Source: UBA12191 sp964422295 (lineage in GTDB: Bacteria > Planctomycetota > UBA8108 > UBA1146). Taken from it: a stretch of 64,000 nucleotides of DNA. The stretch covers positions 1 to 64,000 of the forward strand of contig CAYRAM010000005.1 in assembly GCA_964422295.1 (NCBI GenBank), written 5' to 3'. Made by a program: the position numbers and the translations under genes. Positions 17,963 to 26,385 of the stretch are shown piece after piece. The stretch's first letter is position 1, and every line of letters starts with the position of its first letter. The notes beneath the pieces are model-generated. The model ran no database searches. It saw nothing but the letters and a program-made list of their open reading frames with translations, and was not told the DNA's origin.

Positions 17963-19129
17963 ATGTTCAGGGCTTCAATTTTCGCTTGCTCGATCTTCTT
18001 TCTGTCAGGGACATTCGCAATTGCCTCAGACGATGTTCCCTTCCTTCAATTCACGCTGGCGGACCCCTTGCCTGATTCTGTGATCGGAAACCCGGTGGAT
18101 GATACCGAGGTGGAACTGGAAAACTTTGATGGCGGTGTAGTGATCGAAGGAGAAACCTCCGGACTGCTTCCAGATCACGCTTACACGATTTGGGCGTTGG
18201 TCTTCAATAATCCTGGCGGCTGTAATGACGGTTGCCAAATCGCCGATGACATCGGTCCCGATTCGGGTTTTGCCGCCTTGTGGACCGGCATCGGCTTTGT
18301 CGCTGATGAAGATGGGGAAGCAGAATTTGAAGCGGTCATGTTCGAGGGAGTGCCCCCTGGAGAAGTCCTCATGGGGGAAGGCCTGACCGATGCCGGCAAT
18401 GCGGAGATCCATCTGATTGTTCGCTATCACGGGCCTGCTGCATTCGATGACCCTGAACTTCTTGAAGCGCAGATCACCACATTTGGTGGTGGATGCGAAG
18501 AGTTTGGCTGCGATGACGTTCAATACGCAATTCTGAATCCGGCTTCTCCTCCTGACGATGACGACGAAGAGAACGACGATGATGATGGTGACGATGATGG
18601 CGACGACGATGAAGAAGGCGAGTTCACCTTTCTCGAATTCTTCATTGAGAGCCCGCTTGACACATCCTCATCCGGAAACGCCATCGATGATTCAGAGATC
18701 AAGTTCGAGAAGTTTGACGACGGTTTCTACATCGAGGCGGAAACTTCCGGGCTTATACCCGGCCACACCTACACCATCTGGGCCGGAGTTTTCAATGATC
18801 CCGATGAGTGTGATGATGAGTGTGATATCTCCGACTTCGGCGTCGACAGTTGGTCGATTCTGTGGACCGGAGTCGGCCTCATCGCGGACGAGGATGGCGA
18901 ACTGGAATTCGATGCGCTCGTCATCGAAAACGAGCCTGCCGGAGAAATCGTCACCGGGCCTGGTCTGACCGACATCGGCAATGCCGAAATTCACCTGTTC
19001 ATTCGCAGCCATGGTCCCGCTTCAGACGATCCGGCAGTACTGGAAGAGCAACTTTCGCTGCTGATGGGTGGCTGTGATCTTTACGGTTGTGATGTGCCGC
19101 AATATGCGGTTCTCGTGAATCACAACTGA
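17963..19129 (+). CDS. Secreted protein with two tandem copies of one domain joined by a polyacidic linker
   Basis: 388 aa; ATG at 17963 with GGAGG 5 bases upstream, then a signal peptide (MFRASIFACSIFFLSGTFAIA). Copy 1 covers about residues 26-193 and copy 2 about 218-388. Both have the order: FLxF start, ETSGLxPxHxYTIWAxVFN, a Cys pair (C x3 C), LWTGxGxxADEDGExEFxA, GLTDxGNAEIHLxxRxHGPA, and a final GGC...GC...QYA. The linker (about 194-217) is nearly all Asp and Glu. I recognise this domain from other secreted bacterial proteins but know no function for it. No dockerin-like module, unlike the neighbours. Role probably extracellular; calcium binding by the linker is an inference. Confidence 0.75.
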   Translation: MFRASIFACSIFFLSGTFAIASDDVPFLQFTLADPLPDSVIGNPVDDTEVELENFDGGVVIEGETSGLLPDHAYTIWALVFNNPGGCNDGCQIADDIGPDSGFAALWTGIGFVADEDGEAEFEAVMFEGVPPGEVLMGEGLTDAGNAEIHLIVRYHGPAAFDDPELLEAQITTFGGGCEEFGCDDVQYAILNPASPPDDDDEENDDDDGDDDGDDDEEGEFTFLEFFIESPLDTSSSGNAIDDSEIKFEKFDDGFYIEAETSGLIPGHTYTIWAGVFNDPDECDDECDISDFGVDSWSILWTGVGLIADEDGELEFDALVIENEPAGEIVTGPGLTDIGNAEIHLFIRSHGPASDDPAVLEEQLSLLMGGCDLYGCDVPQYAVLVNHN

Positions 19130-19337
19130 CAAGCGCTCACTGCTTCGTGCGAGCTGAAAAACAACCGCCAGCAACTCGCTGTCTTTTGCGGGGTGTTGTG
19201 TAATAAGGCAAAAGCGCAATGGTATGCAGATGCTGCCTGTATATACTTGCGACCAAGTTCCGCAGTGGGGGTATTTTTCTGCTACAATGGATGAAGACGC
19301 CTATTATTGCCTGCCCAATTGAGAAAGGAGCAGGCCG

Positions 19338-20465
19338 ATGGAACACTGTCAGACAAGGTGGGCGAGGCGCAAGCAATCGCCATTTTTGCACCCTCTGCTT
19401 TTCATCACACTTCTGATTTTTGCGGTACCGCTGATGCCGACCACCCTGGAGGCACAGGATGACTTTATCCGTGGGGATTGCCTCATGGATGGCGAGATCG
19501 ATTTAGCGGATCTGGCATGGATGTTGTGCGTCTTCTGCGATCCGGGCCCCTTCCAGTGCTACGACGCTTGCGACATCAATGATGACGGCATACACAGCAT
19601 TGGCGATGCAGTCTTCCTGATCAATTACCTCTTTGAGGACGGGCTTGCGCCGCTTGCTCCCTTCCCTGCATGTGGCCCTGATACGACTGCCGACGGTCTG
19701 ACCTGTGTCAGTTACCAGTACGATTGCGTATCACCTCCGACATTGCCGCCCTTTGAACCAGGCTACACTTTGTCGATTCCGCCGGCGTATGGCTCCCCTG
19801 GGGAAACGATCTCAACCTCAGTGAATTTGAATATCGATGAATCAGGAATCAGGATGGCCGCTTGCACCTTCGGAGTGAGCCATGATCCGGCTGACCTGTC
19901 TTTTGTCAGTGTACTGGAAGGGATCGATACCACTGAGGTGGACTTTTTCATGGTTCAGGCGCACGACGATGGCTGGAGTTGTCTCATCATCCTCAGCATC
20001 GTCGGCAGTTACACCTATGCAGATGGAGATTACCAACTGGCCACTGCGCAATACCAAGTGCTCGGAGAAATCGGCGACACCACAAACCTTGAGTTTTCTG
20101 ATTCGCTGGGCAACCCTCCCATCAAAACCCACATCGTTGATAATTCGGGGTGGACCGAGGCTATTCCGGCGATGGTCGGAAACACCCTTACCGTAACGCG
20201 AGCGTTTAGTCGCGGAGATACCAATAGCGATGGGAGAGTCGATATCGGCGATCCGGTGTGGAATTTGCTGTGCCTCTTCTCTTGCCTTCCCAGCTGCTTT
20301 GATGCACACGACACCAACGATGATGGACTGTGGAATATCGCCGATCCCATCACCACTCTCTCATACCTATTTAATGGCGGCTTTCCGCTACCGCCTCCTT
20401 TCCTGACATGTGGCGCAGATCCGACACCAGACAGTCTCGATTGCGAGTCGTACACCTGTCCGTGA
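19338..20465 (+). CDS. Secreted dockerin-cohesin-like-dockerin protein (copy 1)
   Basis: 375 aa, ATG at 19338 with AAAGGAG 7 bases upstream; signal peptide up to about residue 40. Module 1 (about 42-125) is dockerin-like with two calcium loops (DCLMDGEIDLAD, DINDDGIHSIGD) and the tail CGPDTTADGLTC. Module 2 (about 140-290) is a cohesin-like beta-sandwich with ACTFGVSHDPADLSFVSVL and a Tyr-rich strand. Module 3 (293-375) is a second dockerin-like pair (DTNSDGRVDIGD, DTNDDGLWNIAD) ending CGADPTPDSLDC...CP. Both partner types in one chain allow intra- or intermolecular self-association. Same architecture as the genes at 23145 and 26386. Confidence 0.8.
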   Translation: MEHCQTRWARRKQSPFLHPLLFITLLIFAVPLMPTTLEAQDDFIRGDCLMDGEIDLADLAWMLCVFCDPGPFQCYDACDINDDGIHSIGDAVFLINYLFEDGLAPLAPFPACGPDTTADGLTCVSYQYDCVSPPTLPPFEPGYTLSIPPAYGSPGETISTSVNLNIDESGIRMAACTFGVSHDPADLSFVSVLEGIDTTEVDFFMVQAHDDGWSCLIILSIVGSYTYADGDYQLATAQYQVLGEIGDTTNLEFSDSLGNPPIKTHIVDNSGWTEAIPAMVGNTLTVTRAFSRGDTNSDGRVDIGDPVWNLLCLFSCLPSCFDAHDTNDDGLWNIADPITTLSYLFNGGFPLPPPFLTCGADPTPDSLDCESYTCP

Positions 20466-20580
20466 GTTGGAAGGGCTGAAATTGGAAGCACTGAACTCCT
20501 GTGGCCTCTGCGCCAACGGTGGGGGCACCCTGCTGGATATCGTGTTTTCTTTTGTCCACGCTGATCAAGACGAGAAAGGT

Positions 20581-22506
20581 CTACAAATTACGGATTTGAA
20601 ACTCCGTAAGAACCGCAGCGTGGTCGGAAGGGAACTCGGGAAAACTCCGATTGGACTGTGCTGGATGATGAGTGATGACGGCTGACCGTATGGCTTCAAG
20701 CCGCAAACCCATCGAATAGATGTAATCGATCCGTGCGTACGGATCCCGGTATTGAGGATTCGGGTTATTTTTGACAGGAACAAACCCCTGCCCGCTCACG
20801 TACTGGTAACCCATCCCCACGGTTGTCCAGGTGTGCCCCAAAGTAGGTTCGAGAATGTCGGGGTTCGACTGTCGATATGTGTCTGAGAATCCGGCGTTGT
20901 GCATCGCTCTTGAGACCTTGATGGGCAACACCCTTCCCTGATTCAATTTGCTGTGTCGGGTGACTCTGTTGTGATCAAGATGCGAAACGCAATTGAAATC
21001 ACCGGCAACAATCACGGGGATCTCTGCGGAGTTGGACACTCCCTTCTGGAAATCATCGTGAGATAAATATTTCTGTAGTTGATCATCTCGAAGATCGTCC
21101 CCTGCACAGAAATCAAGATCACTGAGCTCTTTATTCTTGAGCTCAACGATGTGCCTCCCACCACTCGTCAGATGGATATCGTAGACACGTATTTTCTGGC
21201 CATTGGGCAAATTCGCCGTCGCGCCAATGAACGAGGAGGACGAAAGGCCAGCGAGTGGTTCGATATCCGTTAAAGGATAGCGACTGAAAATACACAAGTT
21301 TGCCCCTGCGGATGGTGTGTAGTGATGAAATTTCAGTGCTTTGGCAATGTCGTCTGCAGAACCATAGGTCTCAATCATCGCAATAATATCTGCACCACTG
21401 TAACGAATGATATCGACGGTTCTTTCACGGGCTGTCTTCTCACCAATTGAATATCTCGGATCTTGATTGAGCCGGCCCCAGATGTTCCAAGTCATCACCT
21501 TCAATCTTCCTTTGGTTGTCGAATTGGCCGAGCCATGGATGAAGGGCTCTGTCCGGATCTCATTATGGCGTACGTCCACCTGCCGCCCGCGAATTGCCGG
21601 AACAACGATGGTTTGAGGGGCAGCACTGTCACGATGAAAGTAGCCGATTTCGCCGGGCGAATCTCCTTTCCAGGATGAAGCGCTGGACTCCATCGTGACC
21701 AGCATTTTTTCGGGATCGATGGTCACCGTGGTAAACAACGGGTTCTTGTAGTAAGCCATCCTGGTTTCGCCGCCGACCCAGTAGTACGAAGCCGAATTGA
21801 TATGCAAATAGTTGACCCCATCGACTTGCAAGAGTGAATCAACATGGGAGTGCCCGTTGAGGCAAAGCACGATTTTCTCACGATGGTTGGTGAGCAACTC
21901 CTGAATCGCGGCGGCATTTTGAATTGCAGAACGCCCCGCCAAGGGTTGATGGCTGAGGATTAATACCGGTCGATCCGCCGCCTCCAGTTCGGCTTCAAGC
22001 CAGGCTTTTTGTTTGTCACCAATAAAGGATGGGTATCCGGATTCCGTTGGTGAGCCGGTTTCATTTCCATCGAGCACAATCACCCGCAGGTATTCAAGAT
22101 CGCGACGGTAGTATGCGAATTCTATCCCCCACGCCTTGAAACAATCGTCTCGAGTCAAATTGAAATCAAACTCGTGATTGCCGATCACATGGATCCTGTT
22201 TTCATGTGCAGCATTGAACTTGTCGGCAAACGACTGATGTTTCAGGTTTGGAAACGCAAAATCGCCAAGCTGAATCAAGGCGTCAGTCTCGATCTCATTC
22301 ATCGCTTCCAGGAACGCGTCTAACCTCATTTCGGCGTCGGCAGCCAAGCCGCCGTGCAGATCTGCGATGACACCCAATCGGATCGGCTTCTTTGGTTTGT
22401 CACTTGCAAATATTTGGGCAGGCATGGGAAGAGAAAAGGATGCGCACGAGGCCGCAATGGCCGCTCCAATCTTTTTCAATACCGTCCTGCGTGTTTGTTT
22501 TGCCAT
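20581..22506 (-). CDS. Tat-exported fusion: calcineurin-like phosphoesterase plus endonuclease/exonuclease/phosphatase domain
   Basis: 641 aa, ATG at 22506. The N-terminus TRRTVLKKIGAAIAA looks like a Tat signal. Residues about 40-290 form a metallophosphoesterase: ADLHGG, QLGDFAF, GNHEF, LSHQPL and NGHSHVD give the two-metal site. Residues about 345-641 form an EEP (DNase I-like) domain: MTWNIWG, IETYG, DIHLTSGG, GDFNCVS and FPSDHAAV carry the catalytic Asn, Glu, His, Asp/Asn and Asp-His. Both active sites look intact. It may act outside the cytoplasm on nucleic acids, nucleotides or phospho-lipids to recover phosphate (inference). A related stand-alone EEP lipoprotein is at 53620. Confidence 0.88.
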   Translation of the reverse strand: MAKQTRRTVLKKIGAAIAASCASFSLPMPAQIFASDKPKKPIRLGVIADLHGGLAADAEMRLDAFLEAMNEIETDALIQLGDFAFPNLKHQSFADKFNAAHENRIHVIGNHEFDFNLTRDDCFKAWGIEFAYYRRDLEYLRVIVLDGNETGSPTESGYPSFIGDKQKAWLEAELEAADRPVLILSHQPLAGRSAIQNAAAIQELLTNHREKIVLCLNGHSHVDSLLQVDGVNYLHINSASYYWVGGETRMAYYKNPLFTTVTIDPEKMLVTMESSASSWKGDSPGEIGYFHRDSAAPQTIVVPAIRGRQVDVRHNEIRTEPFIHGSANSTTKGRLKVMTWNIWGRLNQDPRYSIGEKTARERTVDIIRYSGADIIAMIETYGSADDIAKALKFHHYTPSAGANLCIFSRYPLTDIEPLAGLSSSSFIGATANLPNGQKIRVYDIHLTSGGRHIVELKNKELSDLDFCAGDDLRDDQLQKYLSHDDFQKGVSNSAEIPVIVAGDFNCVSHLDHNRVTRHSKLNQGRVLPIKVSRAMHNAGFSDTYRQSNPDILEPTLGHTWTTVGMGYQYVSGQGFVPVKNNPNPQYRDPYARIDYIYSMGLRLEAIRSAVITHHPAQSNRSFPEFPSDHAAVLTEFQIRNL

Positions 22507-22629
22507 GTTTCCACTTTGATAGATTTTCGGGTGATGCGCTATGGCCTCTGCAGTAAACGGGTGGTGATACCACTCTTATTGCCGTGGTAGCATATTCTCG
22601 GGTTGAAAAAGCAAAGAGAGGAATTGAAC

Positions 22630-23097
22630 ATGAGTGATCAAAATGGCACCGCTTCGTTTCTGCCTTTCGCATCCATCATCGCATTCGTTATCTCCTATGG
22701 GCCAGCGTGGCTCACCCTCGACAGTTCGCAAATCACTCCCACAGGAGGGGATGCAGTGATTGCCTTCCACGGGTCGATGAAAATCTCCATCGATGCTTTC
22801 AGTGGCACCTTGGCAGTGGGGCCGCTCACGATGCCGATCTGGCTGATCATCACTTTGGGAATCATCGGTGTGGTGATGAGCATTCCGCAAGTCAGGGCTG
22901 CCACATCTGCTCCCCGCTTTTTAAGCATTGCAGTGGTTGGCTTTGTGGCAGGCTTTCTCGCCGTCAACGGGGTATCGCTGATCGCTGAAGGGGTCATGCC
23001 AAATTTCGGTTATCTGTTTGCGATAGCCGCGACAGTGATGGGGTTGATCCATGCGATTCGCTCACCGCAAGAAACAGCAGTTGCCGCAACGGAATAA
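22630..23097 (+). CDS. Small integral membrane protein of unknown function
   Basis: 155 aa from ATG at 22630 (MSDQNG), with GAGAGG about 9 bases upstream; a TTG at 22603 is in frame but less likely. Four hydrophobic segments lie near residues 10-27, 62-85, 95-117 and 125-142, separated by short polar loops. One loop carries GGDAVIAFHGSMKISID. No motif of a known transporter or enzyme is visible. It is divergent from the phosphoesterase fusion, with about 120 bases between them for both promoters, and convergent with the gene at 23145. Confidence 0.7.
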   Translation: MSDQNGTASFLPFASIIAFVISYGPAWLTLDSSQITPTGGDAVIAFHGSMKISIDAFSGTLAVGPLTMPIWLIITLGIIGVVMSIPQVRAATSAPRFLSIAVVGFVAGFLAVNGVSLIAEGVMPNFGYLFAIAATVMGLIHAIRSPQETAVAATE

Positions 23098-23144
23098 GCT
23101 TTGCTGAAAAATCAGAAATGCGCAGGCTTCTTGAATGCCAAGCC

Positions 23145-24233
23145 TCAGGGGCAAGTTCCGTTGTCACATCCGAGAGGATCGCCCGGGGTTGGATCGTCGC
23201 CACAGCCCGAGATCTGGTTGGGGATCGCTGGTGGAGCGCCGCCTGCAAACAGATGAGCCAAAAAGTTTACCGGATCAGAAATATCGAGGCTGCCATCATC
23301 ATTGATGTCACAAGCATCCTCACAGGGTAACAGCGTGGGGCTGACAAACAGAAAGCCGAGAAGGTAAACCGCATCCGCGACATTGAAACCCGCATCGCCA
23401 TTGCAATCACCGCGGGTCAAAAAGATTGGATCAACAATCATCGGGTCATAACAGATTGCGCCGGGCAGGAAAGGCGTTCCCGTTTGCGAAACCAACTGGA
23501 GTGGCAAAGGAACCGTTGACCCAAGGGTATCACAGGGACAAATAGAGCTGGTCGCCGGGTTAGACGGATCCGCCTGATATTCGATGTCAAACAACTGCAG
23601 CCCTGAACCTGCTGGAAACAGCAGAGAATTCAAAGCGCTCATCAAAACAGAAACGGTGACACCATCAGATAAAAGGGAGACTTCAGAAAAATCGGGTGGA
23701 TTTTGACTGAAATCGATCGCCTCGGTTACAGAAAGAAGTGTCAGTTGGCTGGAGTCGTGGCATATGCCAAAGGTAAAGGCTAGCAGGGGATCGGGTGTAT
23801 CCATCGTCACGGCCAGCGTCATGCTGGTTCCCTGAGTATTCTCAAGGCTCACTGCGATGGAATGATCAGGGGATGCCACCGGGGCAACCGGTGCCTCACA
23901 ATCGACATCACAGAAAAACGTATCACCGGTGGGATCAAATCCACAGGTCGTTCCTGGCGTCGGTAGCGTTGCAATACCGGTCACCGAATTGACGATAAAG
24001 ATCAGGTCTCCCACATCATGAAAACCGTCATCGTTGGCGTCGCACGAATCCTGGCAGTCGAGAGGCCCGGCGTTGTTGAACAGAAAATCGATTAGGTGCA
24101 CCGCATCGGCCATGTCGATGTGTCCATCGACCAGACAATCGCCCCGTCGAAATTGACCATTGGTCTGCTGTGCAGATACAAAATCGACGCAACAAAATGA
24201 AACCAATAGAAACAACACCTGCAAAAACTTCAT
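23145..24233 (-). CDS. Secreted dockerin-cohesin-like-dockerin protein (copy 2)
   Basis: 362 aa from ATG at 24233 (MKFLQVLFLLVSFCCVDFVSAQ signal peptide); the frame is open to 24278, but that segment does not look like protein. The ribosome site is weak. Module 1 has loops DCLVDGHIDMAD and DANDDGFHDVGD with tail CGFDPTGDTFFC. The central cohesin-like module has FTFGICHDSSQLTLLSV and an LQLFDIEY strand, then CPCDTLGSTVPLP. The last module has DCNGDAGFNVAD and DINDDGSLDISD and ends CGDDPTPGDPLGC...CP. It is on the opposite strand to the other two copies, so it is not a simple tandem array. Function as proposed for copy 1. Confidence 0.8.
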   Translation of the reverse strand: MKFLQVLFLLVSFCCVDFVSAQQTNGQFRRGDCLVDGHIDMADAVHLIDFLFNNAGPLDCQDSCDANDDGFHDVGDLIFIVNSVTGIATLPTPGTTCGFDPTGDTFFCDVDCEAPVAPVASPDHSIAVSLENTQGTSMTLAVTMDTPDPLLAFTFGICHDSSQLTLLSVTEAIDFSQNPPDFSEVSLLSDGVTVSVLMSALNSLLFPAGSGLQLFDIEYQADPSNPATSSICPCDTLGSTVPLPLQLVSQTGTPFLPGAICYDPMIVDPIFLTRGDCNGDAGFNVADAVYLLGFLFVSPTLLPCEDACDINDDGSLDISDPVNFLAHLFAGGAPPAIPNQISGCGDDPTPGDPLGCDNGTCP

Positions 24234-24479
24234 CACTGTTCCATTCCATTGCAATGCAAGCCCATCGCCATCCTTCATCCTACCTTTGACATCGGGCTAG
24301 ACAAGAACGCAGAAATCAAGGTGCTCGCTGCACTTCCAACAATCCGGCTATCATGCTGTCTCGAAGAGGGACAAAATCGGATAATTTAATCTGGCGATTC
24401 GCATGATGATGAAGAGGCAGTGAAACCAGGCTTACGATCTGAGCAGTTTCTTCTTTTCGAATTACTTAAAGGGGTGCTC

Positions 24480-26192
24480 ATGCTATTTACAAAAATGCAC
24501 GTATCTAAACCCGGCCTATTGTGCAGGACTTTGCTCATTTTCACTGTGTTGCTGATGTCGTCAATTGGGCCTTCAAGTTCCTTTACGCATGGTCAGGAAG
24601 TTCTCTGCTCCGACAATCTCGACAATGACACCGATGGCCTGATCGACTGCCTCGATCCGGATTGCTTTTCAGATCCCAATTGCGGTTGTTTCCAGGAGTC
24701 GGAACATTTGTTGGCACCGATGGGTGGAGTTAGCCCCAGCTGGCCCGCATCTGTTCACTCTGTCGCGGTATCTGAGGAAGTGATGGTTGCCGGTGTGATC
24801 CATGGTGATGGCGCTGCCGTCCGCTCGGGAACGGCGATGATTTATCACCGCGATCCATCGACAGGAAACTTCGGACCCGATGCCCAACAGATCATCTTTG
24901 CCTCGAATGGAGTGATCAATGATGCCTTTGGGTGGTCCGTTGCCGTCGACCAGGATGTGATTGTCGTCGGCGTCAGAAACCGACGACCCAATAACGAACT
25001 GGAAGCTGGCGCTGCATTTGTTTTTCGCTGGGACTCCGCTCAAGAAATCTGGATCGAAGAACAGGAGCTGGCCGCACCCAATCCCGAAGAATGGGGACAC
25101 TTCGGCACCGATGTCGCCGTCGAGAACAACACCATCGTCATTGGGGCTCCCCACATGGGTAACAGTGACAATGGCATGGCGTTCATCTATCACTATGCAC
25201 CTGATCCGAGCCTTCCCTCCGATCCGCAACCCTGGAAACTTCAGCAGGAGATCTTCGAACATTCTCAATGGGACCAGGGCGATCAGTATACCGACATGTT
25301 TGGAAGTACTCTCGCAATCTCCGGCGATGTCATCGTCGTCGGCGCTTATCGCTTCAATACAGATTTTGCAAACATCACTGGCAAGGCATTCGTATACGAA
25401 AAGAACAACTCCGACGTCTGGGAACTCAGCGCAAACCTGCTACCGCAGCAACTGGCCTGGCAGGACTATTTCGCTGGCTCTGTTTCCATTTCGGGGGATT
25501 CCGTCGTGATCGGCTCTTCCAACGGCAGCATGTATCTGTTTGAACGGGATTCTGTCACCGGACAGTGGCCAACAGAGGAAACCCAGATGATCACAAACAT
25601 TTCCATCTTCTCTTTCGGAAGCGAAGTCAGCATCGATGGAGAATATATCGTGGTCTGCGCACCTTTTGATGGGGCAATGGGTTGGCAAAGTGGCAGCGCC
25701 CTGATCTACAGAAAAGACAATTCGATGCCGCCCGGACAGCAGTGGGTCGAATCACAGATACTCTGCGGATCCACAGTGGGCGAGAGTTACCTGTTCGGCA
25801 GTTCATGCGATATCGCTGGCGAGACCGTCGTCATCTGCTCCAGGGGAGACACCAATCCCATGATGGCCTTTGGCAGCAGCTGGATCTTTAATGGCCCTCC
25901 CGGAGGTCCCAACCCGGAGCTCTTCATCCGGGCAGATGCAAACACCGACGGATTGGTCGACATCGCAGATACAATACAGGTCCTTCAATATCTTTTCGGC
26001 GGAGCCACTCTTCAGTGCGATGACGCCGCGGATATCAACGATGATGGAGTCATCGACATCGCAGATCCGATCGGGCTGTTGACGCAGCTCTTTTCCATTC
26101 CATCCAACCCGATACCAGCACCCTTTCCCGACTGCGGAATCGATCCGACACCGGACCCGCTCGACTGCGCATCCTTCCCGCCTTGTCCTTAA
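24480..26192 (+). CDS. Secreted seven-bladed FG-GAP propeller with dockerin-like C-terminus
   Basis: 570 aa, ATG at 24480 with AAAGGGG 6 bases upstream; signal peptide about residues 12-38. A Cys/Asp-rich calcium motif (DNLDNDTDGLIDCLDPDC) comes first. Seven integrin-like repeats follow between about residues 80 and 475, each with an FG(x)SVAV-D-x-IVVGA core and a FVYxRD strand, which suits one propeller. A dockerin-like module (DANTDGLVDIAD, DINDDGVIDIAD) and a Cys tail close the protein. The repeats differ in type from those of the protein at 4336. Likely extracellular binding protein; ligand unknown. Its 3' end is nearly identical in DNA to that of the next gene. Confidence 0.83.
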   Translation: MLFTKMHVSKPGLLCRTLLIFTVLLMSSIGPSSSFTHGQEVLCSDNLDNDTDGLIDCLDPDCFSDPNCGCFQESEHLLAPMGGVSPSWPASVHSVAVSEEVMVAGVIHGDGAAVRSGTAMIYHRDPSTGNFGPDAQQIIFASNGVINDAFGWSVAVDQDVIVVGVRNRRPNNELEAGAAFVFRWDSAQEIWIEEQELAAPNPEEWGHFGTDVAVENNTIVIGAPHMGNSDNGMAFIYHYAPDPSLPSDPQPWKLQQEIFEHSQWDQGDQYTDMFGSTLAISGDVIVVGAYRFNTDFANITGKAFVYEKNNSDVWELSANLLPQQLAWQDYFAGSVSISGDSVVIGSSNGSMYLFERDSVTGQWPTEETQMITNISIFSFGSEVSIDGEYIVVCAPFDGAMGWQSGSALIYRKDNSMPPGQQWVESQILCGSTVGESYLFGSSCDIAGETVVICSRGDTNPMMAFGSSWIFNGPPGGPNPELFIRADANTDGLVDIADTIQVLQYLFGGATLQCDDAADINDDGVIDIADPIGLLTQLFSIPSNPIPAPFPDCGIDPTPDPLDCASFPPCP

Positions 26193-26315
26193 TTGCGGTA
26201 GCGCTCTGACCTTGCAGGTTTCATCCGCAATAAACCGGCTGCCCAAGATACCGGGTCCGATTCTTGCTCGATTTCGGATATGGAGTGGTGGGAGATTTCA
26301 GCCTCCCCGATGAGC

Positions 26316-26330
26316 GTGAAGTGACTTCAC
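26316..26330. promoter_or_regulatory. Perfect palindrome, candidate operator
   Basis: GTGAAGT and ACTTCAC are perfect 7-base arms around a single G. A further half-site, GTGAAGT, occurs at 26345-26351. The sites lie 40-70 bases before the start of the cohesin/dockerin-like gene at 26386, a sensible place for a regulator. No known consensus is assigned. Confidence 0.4.
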
Positions 26331-26385
26331 AGAGATTTTACCCGGTGAAGTCGATAGAACACCGCCCGCCTGGAACGGGGTTCAC

